From Zelonia costaricensis (taxonomy: Eukaryota; Euglenozoa; Kinetoplastea; Trypanosomatida; Trypanosomatidae), in contig JASAOO010003480.1 in the NCBI GenBank assembly GCA_030849075.1, forward strand, positions 1 to 64,000: a stretch of DNA of 64,000 nucleotides, read 5' to 3'. Numbering within the stretch: the stretch's first letter is position 1; the number at the start of each line of letters is the position of its first letter. The notes below the pieces were generated by a model, which was not told the origin of the DNA, searched no databases, and worked only from the letters and a program-made list of their open reading frames with translations. Positions 9,935 to 19,522 of this stretch are shown here, in pieces. Both the position numbers and the translations under genes were made by a program.

Positions 9935-11514
9935 GTCAGCACTACAGTTTTTAAAAAAAAAGTCTAGGGTGCGGGCTCGGTGTGCCGTGCGTGTACACAA
10001 GGCCCCGCTCCACACAAGTGAGAGAGGGAGTCGCAGTGAGCGCTCCTTAGGCAAGAGCAAAAACAGAGAAAGGTACACAGAAGGCCTGCAATAGGGACAC
10101 TAGACGATGCCAAAACACACAGTCGCACTTCACGCGAAAGCAACTTGTGCTCCACGCTATAGAAAAAAAAAAAACCTGGCGGTCGCAGTGACACCTAACT
10201 GCGACCGCTTTTTTTTTTTTTGCAAAATTTGTGAGAAAGCGCAAGAGAAAACGCGCGCGAATTGTAAGGCGCTCGTGAGACCAGCAGATGTGTAGATTGC
10301 ACCGTGTCTATGCCTGCCTGAATAACAAGCCTTCTGTAGTTGCATCGGTAGGTGTGACGTGTGCGCACATAATATTTTGATTTTTGTATCGGGCGCGCAT
10401 ATTTGTGCATGAGGGAAGTGAGAGAAAAGGAGTCGGAGGCAAAGCATGAGGTTGTATGTGAGAGGATGCAGAAAGAAGTTTTTTTTTTAATTGAGAAAGC
10501 GGAGTTTGAAGAGGACTACAATCGCCCGACAAGAGGTTCCGCATTTCAGTGTTGCTCGCACGTGGCCTGAAGAGTCACAAACGCGTCCATTCCACTAGAT
10601 GCCGTGAGGGAGACAGGCAGCCGCGTGACCTCTTTCTTTCAAGTTGTCTTTTGTGTGGGTTTAACATGCGCGGGCATGAACCTATGGAGAGAACGTGGAA
10701 GTGGAGTGATCACTGGGCTGCCGCGACCGCGTCTCCTTGCCAGCACCCAACAAGATCGTTTGTTCACGTTCGTGCCCTTTAGCATGTGAGCTTGCCGCGC
10801 TTGCTCGACGGTAAGAGACCTGGCTGCTAGTCGAAGAGCCTCAATCCCATGGCCTCGAAAGAAACCACATCCGGCGTGACATCACCCAAATTGGCACTTC
10901 TCCATTGTCCAGCACCTCTTTAAACGCTGTGGAAGCTGAAACGGGGAGACGGAGAAATACATGGGCAAGAGAGCGGTGGGGGTCGTCGCCCGCAAAGGCA
11001 CGGCAGTCTTTCACTCTTCCACGAGCTGGAGTCCCTTCGCTGGCAAGCGCCTAGAAAACTTTTGGAGGCCGGCGGCATTCTCCTCAGAGCGGTGTTCCTA
11101 GTAAGCTGAGATGCAGGCTCCTCACACAACTCATGACTAGGAGTAGCCAGGACCACAGCAATCAGTGCGCCTCTTTTTTCCCCCTCAACTGTAGAGAGTT
11201 CGCTTCAGTTCTACTTTTGACCTGGGTGCTTCGTCTTCTTTTTTTTTCTCTTGCGCGTGTGTGCCTGAGGCTCACTCGTCAGTCAGAAAAAAAAAAGTGG
11301 CAAAGGTACCACAATGAGTGAGAAGCGAAGCAGGAGAGTGGCAGTTCCAAAAAATGCGTGACCGATAATAGCTTTGGCGCGCTTCGGCGAGACTGTGCTG
11401 TACGGCGCACCGTTTTTCGTGCCCTGTTCCTCTGCAGAATTGAGTCACAAGAAAAAAAAAAGAAATGAAGCAGCGGCTACGCGCCTACCTCTCGAAAGGT
11501 GAGGTAAACAGCGG
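9935..11514. other. Intergenic spacer, 1.6 kb
   Basis: No gene is supported. Unlike most spacers here, 10540-11160 is of ordinary complexity rather than simple repeat, but every frame is short and none resembles a protein. It is most likely the 3' UTR of the PDZ-like gene. A/T homopolymers occur at 10163-10174, 10209-10220, 11285-11297 and 11452-11461. Confidence 0.5.
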
Positions 11515-12876
11515 CTAACGGCGATGCCGCGAGTCGTGAGAGCTTCTGTGACGCCTCGGCGGCGGGGTGTCGTCATCGCGGCGGCGGCGGCGAGGGCGCT
11601 CGCGGTGATCGTTGCGGTCGTCGCGACGTCCCGGCGGCGGGGTGCGAGAGCGCTTACGGTGTTGCCTACCCCGGCCAGCAGCGGTGTCGCGGCGCTGCTC
11701 GCTTTTGGGGAGAGACGGCGGCACAACCGCCGGCGCCGCTGGCGGCGCGCGAAAAAGGTGTGCTGCGGCTTTGTTGATTACAGGCGGCTTACCCGGCGGC
11801 GGCGGAGGAATGGGGCCGGTGCGTCGCTTGATCACGCTCACTACCCGCTCGCCAGAGCACAGCGTGTACTCCTCGGCGGGAAGCGTGGTGTAGATCCCGG
11901 TCTTGCTGGGTGGCTGCAGCGCAATGGCCTCTGCGAGCTCCTCTAGCGGTGGTGGGGCCGTTTCTGGAGCCTCCGGTGCAATTCCAACAAGCGATAGCAA
12001 TTCTTCCGCGGAGAGGGGCGGCGCTTCGTCCAACGGCTTTGGTGCGGGACCGCCAGCATCAGCGGCGCTACTGCTTGGCTGCTCTGCGGGCACAACAGCA
12101 GCGGCGGGCTCAATTTTTGGCGAGGACACTGCCTCGGGCCTCTTCCTCTCCTCGGCTTGACCAAAAGCGCTTTCGTCCTTGATGATTTTCAAAAACGGCT
12201 CCTCCGGCACAAAGCGCGGCGGCTCCTGTGCGGCCTTGAGGCGTTGCCGCTCCGCCTCTTCCTGCTCTCGTTTCTTTTGGAGCGCGGCCTCCTCCTCCAG
12301 CGCCCGCCGCATCCGCTCCTTTATTTCTTTTTGCCGCTGCTCCTCGGCCTCGGCGGTGCGCTGAGCGATGAGTGCTGCGGCTTGGCGCTGCTGTGAAAGT
12401 CGCTTGTTGTAGCGCCGAAAAAGCGGGTGCTCGCCAGAGAGAAAATTAAAGCGCGGCGTGGAGCGCAGCAGCTCGTCAAAATTGAGTGCCGAGGCGTTGA
12501 TGGCCCCACTGGACCTGCGGTCGTCGTCTTCTAGCACGAGGGCGATGAGCTCTGACATGCCGGTGGTGCTTTGGAGCTTTATGATGAGGTTGATGCTCTT
12601 GCGCGCCGCCTCGTTGAACTGCTGCTCATTTTCAACAAAGTCGCCGTTTACGTCGAAGATCATGAAGCCGACGGGAATGTTGGCTGCTGCGGCTGGCGAG
12701 TGCGGCGCGATTTTGACCACCTCGGCGTCGATTCCAAGCGTGATGCCGAGCTGCTCAACAGGCTGTGACAGCACCTTTTTCTCGATGCGGCGAACAACAA
12801 CACCTGCGGTGTCAGGTGGCGCCTTGTTGTCCACCGTTGTCGCACCGCCTTTCAGGCGCTGCAGAAAGGACGACAT
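11515..12876 (-). CDS. PDZ-like domain protein with coiled coil and RS-rich tail
   Basis: 453 residues from the ATG at 12874-12876. The open frame continues upstream but runs through the tRNA-Arg gene, so that extension is not coding. Residues about 27-103 fit a PDZ-like fold: a basic strand (VVVRRIEKKV), the carboxylate-loop-like LGITLG at 43-48, VVKIAPHSPAAAANI, VGFMIFDVNGDFV, and a helix before INLIIKLQ. A Glu/Arg/Gln-rich coiled coil spans about 165-230. A Pro/Ala-rich linker follows, including the polyproline GPIPPPPPGKPP. The last 60 residues are Arg/Ser/Asp/His-rich (RKRSRTPPPGRR, then RRRRRDDD), as in SR-type splicing factors. The predicted acceptor AG at 12885-12886 leaves an 8 nt 5' UTR. 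A nuclear RNA-processing role is possible from the tail alone. The family is not recognised. Confidence 0.88.
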   Translation of the reverse strand: MSSFLQRLKGGATTVDNKAPPDTAGVVVRRIEKKVLSQPVEQLGITLGIDAEVVKIAPHSPAAAANIPVGFMIFDVNGDFVENEQQFNEAARKSINLIIKLQSTTGMSELIALVLEDDDRRSSGAINASALNFDELLRSTPRFNFLSGEHPLFRRYNKRLSQQRQAAALIAQRTAEAEEQRQKEIKERMRRALEEEAALQKKREQEEAERQRLKAAQEPPRFVPEEPFLKIIKDESAFGQAEERKRPEAVSSPKIEPAAAVVPAEQPSSSAADAGGPAPKPLDEAPPLSAEELLSLVGIAPEAPETAPPPLEELAEAIALQPPSKTGIYTTLPAEEYTLCSGERVVSVIKRRTGPIPPPPPGKPPVINKAAAHLFRAPPAAPAVVPPSLPKSEQRRDTAAGRGRQHRKRSRTPPPGRRDDRNDHRERPRRRRRDDDTPPPRRHRSSHDSRHRR

Positions 12877-12884
12877 GGCGGATT

Positions 12885-13509
12885 CTATGTGTGCGTGTGA
12901 TGAAGAAATCCGTTTTCTTGTGCCGGGAAAAGGCGAAATTGGTGCGGTTCTTGGGGTTGGGCAGCGGTTAAGCGCTTGCACCCCCGTTTGTTTTTTCTTT
13001 GTTGTACCTGTGACAGCTGTGGCGCGGCCACATTGGGACAAAGTTGAGGAAAGAGGGAGGTATGTTGAAGAGGTGGAAAGGGAGAGGGGACGGCGAAGGC
13101 GTTCCAGGGACGGAGGGCTAACTAATTGGAACCGCCTTTTTTTTCTGCTGGGTCTAGTAAGCGACTGAGTTGGCGCGAGGGCGCTGGACGTGGGCGCCGG
13201 TGGCTTTGCAGGTTCGTTTTGAATAGTGAGGGCGGGGCTGTGCTTCGAAACGCCGGGTGGGGGTGGGTGCGGGGGAAGGGCAGGGCAAAGAGGAAGCACC
13301 CCGTAGCCAAAGTACGGGCGGTGGTTTCTGTGTACGTGGTGGGGTGGGGGGGGGGGGCGTGTTGATCTGCCGGCGCTTTGAAAAAGAGCGCGCGGGGGGA
13401 CGTTGTTCCCCCATAGCCCCGGTGGTGGGGGGTGGAGGAGGAGGGGCCCTGGGCTTCGCGCCAATGGAAAGGAGGGGAGGAGGGCTCGGCCCTTGGCTAG
13501 GGAAAAAGT
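12885..13509. other. Spacer between PDZ-like gene and tRNA-Arg
   Basis: No gene is seen. It contains the acceptor region of the PDZ-like gene, G-rich tracts (13339-13360, 13425-13445) and the Pol III terminator of tRNA-Arg at its right end. Confidence 0.55.
13503..13507 (-). terminator. Pol III terminator of tRNA-Arg
   Basis: A run of five T on the minus strand, 2 nt beyond the discriminator base of the tRNA-Arg gene. Confidence 0.75.
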
Positions 13510-13581
13510 CATCCGTGACAGGATTCGAACCTGCAACCCTCTGATCCGTAGTCAGATGCTCTTCCATTGAGCCACACGGAC
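13510..13581 (-). tRNA. tRNA-Arg (anticodon ACG)
   Basis: A 72-nt cloverleaf on the minus strand. The acceptor GTCCGTG pairs with CACGGAT (one terminal G-U). The A box is TGGCTCAATGG, the anticodon stem TCTGA/TCAGA encloses CTACGGA, the B box is GGTTCGAATCC, and the discriminator is G. The internal promoter boxes are intact and there is no intron. It lies between protein genes of the same strand and is divergent to tRNA-Met, with 75 bp of AT-rich sequence between them. Confidence 0.95.
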
Positions 13582-13656
13582 ACGGAAGGTGCGTAGTCAG
13601 CGTCTATATGTGGTACATACTATATAGGTACATTCAGAAAGCGTACTGCCTATCGT

Positions 13657-13729
13657 GCGAGCGTAGCGCAGTCGGCAGCGCGTGGGTCTCATAATCCCAA
13701 GGTCGTGAGTTCGATCCTCACCGGTCGCA
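13657..13729 (+). tRNA. tRNA-Met (anticodon CAT, elongator type)
   Basis: A 73-nt cloverleaf. The D stem is GCGC/GCGC, the anticodon arm is TGGGT-CTCATAA-TCCCA, the T arm is GTGAG-TTCGATC-CTCAC, and the discriminator is A. The A box (TAGCGCAGTCGG) and B box (AGTTCGATCC) are present. It lacks the GGG/CCC-flanked anticodon stem expected of an initiator and resembles eukaryotic elongator tRNA-Met. The acceptor stem has one apparent G-G opposition (13661 against 13724), and the anticodon stem has the U31-U39 pair also known in human elongator tRNA-Met. It is the only plus-strand gene in the window. Confidence 0.93.
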
Positions 13730-13733
13730 TACC

Positions 13734-13738
13734 TTTTT
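13734..13738 (+). terminator. Pol III terminator of tRNA-Met
   Basis: A run of five T on the plus strand, 4 nt after the discriminator base. Confidence 0.75.
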
Positions 13739-14176
13739 CTTCGCCCCGCCCGCCGGTGGGGGGGCTGTGCCATGAACGTTTCGTGTCTCCCGTGTCGTCG
13801 TTACTCATCGCACGAGGCAGGCAGATAGCGTTCAGAGATGTGGTGTGTCTGTGGGATTGCATGTGGTGGAAGAAAGGCGAGCGTGCGGAAGCACAAGGAC
13901 GAGCAGGTTGGTTTGGAAAACGGAAAGAGTTGGTTGAAGGGCGGTTGGGAGGGGGGGGGAGGGCGTCGCATGAACTCGCGGACGAGGCGTGCAGAGGGTG
14001 GGACTTGCTGGCACGCGTTTGTGCAGGGGTGCTGCGTCCCCTGCGCACGCCTTCTCTTCTTGATTTGGCTTGGCGTTCGAAATTGGCGGCGGGGAAGGCT
14101 TCAAAAAAGGGACGATGTCACGACGGAAGCAATTGAATAAAAAAAGGGAGGGGGGCACGCGTGTATACGCGCGCAC
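13739..14176. other. Spacer between tRNA-Met and the Ser/Gly-rich gene
   Basis: No gene is seen. It is probably the 3' UTR of the gene ending at 14177, with GC-rich and G-tract sequence (13753-13767, 13950-13964). Confidence 0.55.
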
Positions 14177-16051
14177 TCAAGGCCGGGCGCGCTTTTGGGA
14201 GGTGGACAAGCGCCGTAGCGGCTGCGGATGCTCCGCCTCCTCGTGACGAAGCCCGTGCACGACGTCGCTGGCCGTGCCCGCCGCGGAGGACCGGCCCAGA
14301 CCGCGGGTTTGAGGGGTGCGACCGCGCCAGCCACGTCCGCTACCGCTGCCGCTGCGGTGGTCGCTGACGCTGACGACGTCGCTGTCGAAGCTGTCCGGGG
14401 CGGAGCGGCTGTCGCTGCTGGTGCTGTGGCTGCGACTGTTCGACGACCCGCCGCTTTCCACCGCGCTCATCGTCTCGAGGTGCGCGTCGTCGCCATCGCC
14501 GTTCGCCGGCGCGACGCCGAAATCGTTCGTGACTGACGAGGTGGTGGACAGGCACGGCGAGTGCGGGCCGTCGTCGTTGGGCAGGGCACCGGGGTAAAGG
14601 ACGCGCACCAGGTGGCTCGGTGCCGGCTGCACACCCAGGTCCACCGCCGCCCGCGCGTTCTCGCGCTCCCGCTCGTCGCCCATCAGCAAGCGCGACCCGC
14701 TGCCCCGCATGAGCGGCACGAACTCAAGCCCGCTGGCGGAGTTGCTGGACGGGGCGTCGCGGCTCTGGGCCGACTGCGACGGCGTCCGCTGCGGCCCGCC
14801 CCCCGGCGCGATGAAGCTGTCCAGCCGCGAGATCTGGTACTGGTGCCAGCGCGCCAGCTCCGACGCCGTGTAGTACTCCGCGTTCAGCCGCACCACCTCC
14901 ACCTCCGCCGGCCCGGCAGCCACACCGCCGCCGCCTTCTGCCGCGGCTGCTGCCGCGCCACCACCACCGCCACCGCTCGGCCCTTCTCGCCCGTCTGCCC
15001 CACCGCGCGTCGATGGTGGCGGCGGCGGCACAACATGCCGCACGCGCAGGCGGACGTCCTCGTCGCTGGCGGCGTCGCTGCTGGACCAGCTCGCGAGGCT
15101 GCCCGCGCCTCGGGGCGCCGAAGAGGAAGTCGGCGGCGGCGGCGACGGCGGCAGCGGCGCCGATGCGTTCTTCGTCCCACTCGTGGGCGGCACCGCCGTT
15201 GCTCGCGCCGTGGAAGCCGCTACCGCGCCGGTGCTGGTGCCGTCATTGGTGCTGCGGCTCGCCTTGCGACGCCGCTCGCGCGGCGGTGCGGCGGTGGTGG
15301 CTTGGCCCGCTGTCGCCTCGTCCTCCCCCTCCGTGTCGGCCTCGTCACTGCCGAGGCCGAGGAGCTCCGCGGCGCTCAGCTGGTAGCCCGACGAGGGGGC
15401 GTGCCGCTCCGTGCCCGTCATCGACGTCGCCGCCGCCGCCTTTGGACTGAAGGGGACGGTGGTGGAGAGGGTGCGCTGCGACGCGTTGGACGCCAAGGCG
15501 CTCGCGATGCCGCGCCGCGTGCCGATGCTCGGTCCCGCCAGCGTGATGCGCCCCAGCAGCGCATCGCCCGCTATCTCGGCCACGTCGTCCTCGGAGAACA
15601 TGCGGTACTCGGCGGGCAGGAAGACGGACGAGGTGGTGGAGCCCGGGGCGTAGTAGCTCTCGTTGTATTCTCGCAGCACCATACACGGCCGCCGCGCGCT
15701 GGCGCGGCTCTTCAGGTCAGCCGCCGCCACGTTGTCGCGGTAGTTCTCGTAGAGGTGGTCCAGCGCGGTGGCAGAGACGAAGCTGTTGCTGGAGCTCACA
15801 CGGCCGGGAACGTGCGGTGCGCCTGCCGGCGTCGTGTTGGTCACCGTGGCGCCTGCAGGAGCAGCAGGGCCGGTAGTGACGTGGGTGCCGGGGCTCCGGT
15901 TGCCTGAGCGAGACAGCGGGTTGGGCGACGCCCCGGGGTGGCGCTGCGGGCGACCGCGGCCTCCGCGACTGCCGCCGTTGCCGCCGCTGCTGCTGCTACC
16001 GCCGCCACGCGGGGCAACGTTGGTCCGGAATAACTCGCGAATGTGATTCAT
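14177..16051 (-). CDS. Ser/Gly/Ala-rich protein of unknown function
   Basis: 624 residues from the ATG at 16049-16051. The frame is open for seven codons further upstream, but none is ATG. The N-terminus is MNHIRELFRTNVAPRGGG, followed by a Gly/Ser/Pro-rich linker. One block of normal composition (about residues 97-195) contains LDHLYENYRDN, VLREYNESYYAPG and MFSEDDVAEIAGDALLGRI. A second (about 383-420) contains VVRLNAEYYTASELARWHQ. The two share a short R-x-[EN]-x-x-YY motif, so they may bind the same partner or be an old repeat. The rest is low complexity, ending in a basic tail (TSQKRARP). There is no membrane segment or known catalytic motif, and I do not recognise the family. Confidence 0.87.
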   Translation of the reverse strand: MNHIRELFRTNVAPRGGGSSSSGGNGGSRGGRGRPQRHPGASPNPLSRSGNRSPGTHVTTGPAAPAGATVTNTTPAGAPHVPGRVSSSNSFVSATALDHLYENYRDNVAAADLKSRASARRPCMVLREYNESYYAPGSTTSSVFLPAEYRMFSEDDVAEIAGDALLGRITLAGPSIGTRRGIASALASNASQRTLSTTVPFSPKAAAATSMTGTERHAPSSGYQLSAAELLGLGSDEADTEGEDEATAGQATTAAPPRERRRKASRSTNDGTSTGAVAASTARATAVPPTSGTKNASAPLPPSPPPPTSSSAPRGAGSLASWSSSDAASDEDVRLRVRHVVPPPPPSTRGGADGREGPSGGGGGGAAAAAAEGGGGVAAGPAEVEVVRLNAEYYTASELARWHQYQISRLDSFIAPGGGPQRTPSQSAQSRDAPSSNSASGLEFVPLMRGSGSRLLMGDERERENARAAVDLGVQPAPSHLVRVLYPGALPNDDGPHSPCLSTTSSVTNDFGVAPANGDGDDAHLETMSAVESGGSSNSRSHSTSSDSRSAPDSFDSDVVSVSDHRSGSGSGRGWRGRTPQTRGLGRSSAAGTASDVVHGLRHEEAEHPQPLRRLSTSQKRARP

Positions 16052-16108
16052 CGTGAGGACACACACACACACACAGAAAGTACGCCAGAATGAAGTGCCT
16101 GATCACAG

Positions 16109-16128
16109 CTACAACAAACAAACAAGAC
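16109..16128 (-). promoter_or_regulatory. Predicted SL trans-splice acceptor
   Basis: The minus strand reads GGTCTTGTTTGTTTGTTGTAG with the AG at 16109-16110. This gives a 57 nt 5' UTR for the Ser/Gly-rich protein. Confidence 0.55.
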
Positions 16129-19100
16129 CTACACCCTCACACAGTGAAGACACGGCAATAGGGCAACAAGGGGACCGCAACACACACACGAAAAGAAGAA
16201 GGACGAGCGGGATGAGGTGCGAGAGATCGAATGCAGGCAAACACGAGAGGGAGAGACAAGCAAGCACACGGCAAAGTTCCCGGGCACCCCCACGTTGAGA
16301 AACGCACTTCTCCAGTGACACGTGGCAACAGCAGTAGAAGAGAATCGAAAACCGAACCCGACGGAGGAGCACGAGGATGGAGAGGGAGAGAAGGAAAGAG
16401 CGGTGGGGGCCGCGATGCGGTGATCCGCGCAGCACCACGGGGGGGCAGAGACCAAGAGCGAGCGAGTGAGAAACACCGCCGGCACCGCCGCACGCCTGCG
16501 CAGAAAGGGAAACCACACGCACAATTGAAAAGCGTCACAAGGTGGTGCACACGCACGCACACACGAACCCAAACCTGTCACAGCTACAAGGAAGAGAAAA
16601 CAAAAAAAGGGAAGTAAGAAAAGAAAAAGAAAAGAACCACACAAACACCCGAGTACACACACAACGGAGTACAGAAGAGATAAAGAAAAAGTGGGCAAAG
16701 CAGGAAAGGTCAGAGTACCGCGCCACGCGTGAATAAGTGAAGATGAAGGGAATGCAGAGCTCAGCGCCGGAGAAGTGCGATGGCCCAGGGAGAAGTGAGC
16801 GAGAGAGAGAGCGAAGAAAAAGCAAGAAGGAGCGACACCACGCGGAAGTGCGTCGTGCGAAGAGAAGAGTGGGAAGAGGGGCTCTTACGAAGGGAAACGA
16901 AAACGAAACGGGAAAGGAAACACAGATGTACACCCACACGCACCCACACACACACACACACACACCCGACTCACAACCAAGAGCACAGACACGCGTCGAA
17001 GCTCAGTAGGGAGGCGAGCGTGCCGGGTCCGTGAATGGAAGAGCGGGAGAGCAAGCCACACACACACACACAAAAACGGCTCACACGTGCGACACGGACC
17101 GAAGTGAGGACGTCACGTTGAGAGTGCGTCGATGATGTTTGCGTCGAGTGCGCAACGGCGTTTTCCTTTCGTTTCTTCCTTTTTGCGTTGTGGCGGAGTT
17201 GTGACAGACAAAGGCTGCCTGGCCACTTTATCAGCCGCTGCCCCGGCGATGAGGCGCGCGACTGGCTGCACACAACTCGACGACTGACACGTGGCAAAGA
17301 AGAGCAGCAGCAAACACAAAACACACACACACACACAGACAGAAAGAACACAGAGGGTGAGAAGTCGGCGGCGAGCGAGAAGAATGGGCACGCCTGCGAG
17401 CAGGGTATTGCCGAGGATGTTCCTTTGCTTTCTCCCCCTTTCTTTTGCAGGGCTAGGGGGAAGGAGAGCGAGGTTCTCGCCAAGTCACTCTGCTGTAGGA
17501 AAAAAACAACAACGTACACGCACCCACACGCCGCACTCACACCCAGGCACTGATGCACACACAAACCCAGAACAGAAAAAAAAACAGAAAAGAGAGACGT
17601 TTGCACCTGGCGTGTATGCAGCGTGCGCGACCAGGCACACTCAGAGAACTACTGCGAGCCCTACCGATGCACAACACTTGCGTATCTATCGAGGAGTCCC
17701 CTGACGAGAAAAGAACAGCCACCGCAACACCAACACAAGAAGAGTGCGCGAGGCGGGCGCCGCTGCAGCAAAAAAAAAAAAACGCAAAGAGCAGGGGAGG
17801 AGAGCGGTGGGGTGGAGGGTGGGGGAGAGCGAAGGTGAGGTTGCGAGGCAACGCGCGCGTGATGAGGGGGGGGTGGGGGAAGAGAGGGAAACCTCGAGCA
17901 GAAGAAGAAGAGAAAGAAAAGAGTGGTCTTCTCTGAAAGTCAACTGTGCAACCCAGAGACGGCGTGTGTATGCGTGTGGAGGGGGAGGCACAACGGCGAT
18001 GGCGCCTGCGTGTGTGTGCACGGGCCCAGAGTTGGAGGCGGTAAAGTGGGACGATGGGCAGGTGCGACGGCAAACGACCCGGTGGAGCGACAGCAGAGAA
18101 TGATAAACGAAACAAAAAATGGGTACGCCCGTGTCAGCTTTGCGTGTGTGTCTGTGTGTGTGTGTGTGTGCTACAGACAGCAGACACAAGCCGGGGTGGG
18201 GAAACAGGTGGAGGGAGCGACGACAATGGAGCGGGGGGGGGGTGCGCGTGCGAAACTCAGGGCTATACACTACCAAAGTGCACATAGAGCGGAAACGTGG
18301 TCCTCTGGGCGCGCGCACTGACAGACAGCGCCGCGGGGAGAGGGGGGGAGAGAGAAAACGAAGAGAGTAAAGAACAGATGCGGAAACAGACAACGGCGAA
18401 GTAGAAAAACGGAACGAGACCACGGTGAGCGCCACCCGCGATCCACGTGGAAGAAACAGAAACCCAAAAAGGAGAAACGGATCGAAGAAGAGAGCGGCAG
18501 CGAGGACGCCGAGAACGAAGAATTAGGTACAAAGCCGGAGGCGGTGAACGCGCTGATGGGCAGGAGGAGGAGGCGGGGGGGGGGGTAACACAGCTCCAAA
18601 TCGTGTGAGCCAAGACACGCACGCACACCGCCACACAACCACGCACGGAGTCGAGAAAGGGCCCTCTCACGCGCACGCCAGTATCTCGTACGTTTGTGTT
18701 TGTGTGTGTGGGGGCGGGTATGCCTCTGTGGAGAGGGTTCGGCGGAGGAGGAGGAGCTACGAGTGACTTCCTGATTCGGTGCTCATGCGCACACACTCAC
18801 GACGTCTGGCACCACCGCGTATTGGTGGGGCGTGTGCGTGTGGGTGCGTGCCGCAACACGAGGGCAGGAGTGAGGGTAGAGAAAAGGTCGGGGATGGGAT
18901 GAGGGATGAGGGGTTGAGGTGTTGTGAAAGCGAGAGAAGGGATCAGTAGTCGAGGAGACGAGGAGGACAAACACACCAAGCGAAAGCGCAGCAGGGGAGG
19001 AGCTAATGAAGAGAACAGCAGAGGAGAGTCCCAAATGTGGAAGAGAAACCGGACACGGTGAGGGTGCCTTGAGGAGGAGGGAGAAACGAAAGGGAACGTA

Positions 19101-19522
19101 AGAGAGCCGCGTGCTTGGAAGGTCAGTGACACAGGCTGCCACCGGACTCGCTGCAGATGGCGCGTGCGTGTACGTTTGCGTGTCGATGTGTGGGCAGGTG
19201 GTGATAGTGAGGATTGCGAAGTGGACGGGAAAGGTGAGAAGGAGGCGCAGCGTGGGAGTGGGTGAGTGCATCCGGCAAGAGGGTTGTGCATCTGCTGCAC
19301 GTGTGCGTTTTGGATCTGTGTACGACTGGCACGAAGAAGGCTCGGGTCTGGGATACACCACCCCTGCCACAACAGCAGTCATAGTTTCTTTTTGTGTTTG
19401 ATTCTCTTGCGTTCAAGCTGGCGCACGTACGTGTGCGCGGTGCCCTCAGTACCGCTGGCGCAAAAAAACACAGCGAGCCCTTTGCGGTGGAATAGAACGG
19501 GCAGCGGGTCGGCTGCGAGGTT
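16129..19522. other. 3.4 kb intergenic spacer
   Basis: No gene is supported on either strand. The plus strand is dominated by GA-rich tracts and CA/GT microsatellites (16944-16966, 17057-17072, 17319-17336, 18144-18170). Minus-strand open frames are Ser/Phe/Leu/Pro strings generated by polypyrimidine sequence. It is probably the long 3' UTR of the PUB-domain gene plus processing signals. Confidence 0.6.

Noticed and set aside
12877..13536. 220-codon N-terminal extension of the PDZ-like gene
   Set aside because: The extension overlaps the tRNA-Arg gene and its terminator, and is Pro/Ser-rich UTR-like sequence. A trans-splice acceptor lies just before the chosen ATG.
14561..15907. 448-codon plus-strand open frame
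   Set aside because: It is antisense to the 14177-16051 gene, Arg/Ala/Val-rich and without motifs. It is a shadow frame.
16109..19400. Multiple 100-250-codon minus-strand frames rich in Phe/Leu/Ser/Cys
   Set aside because: They arise from polypyrimidine and GT/CA tracts, overlap one another in several frames and lack any domain.
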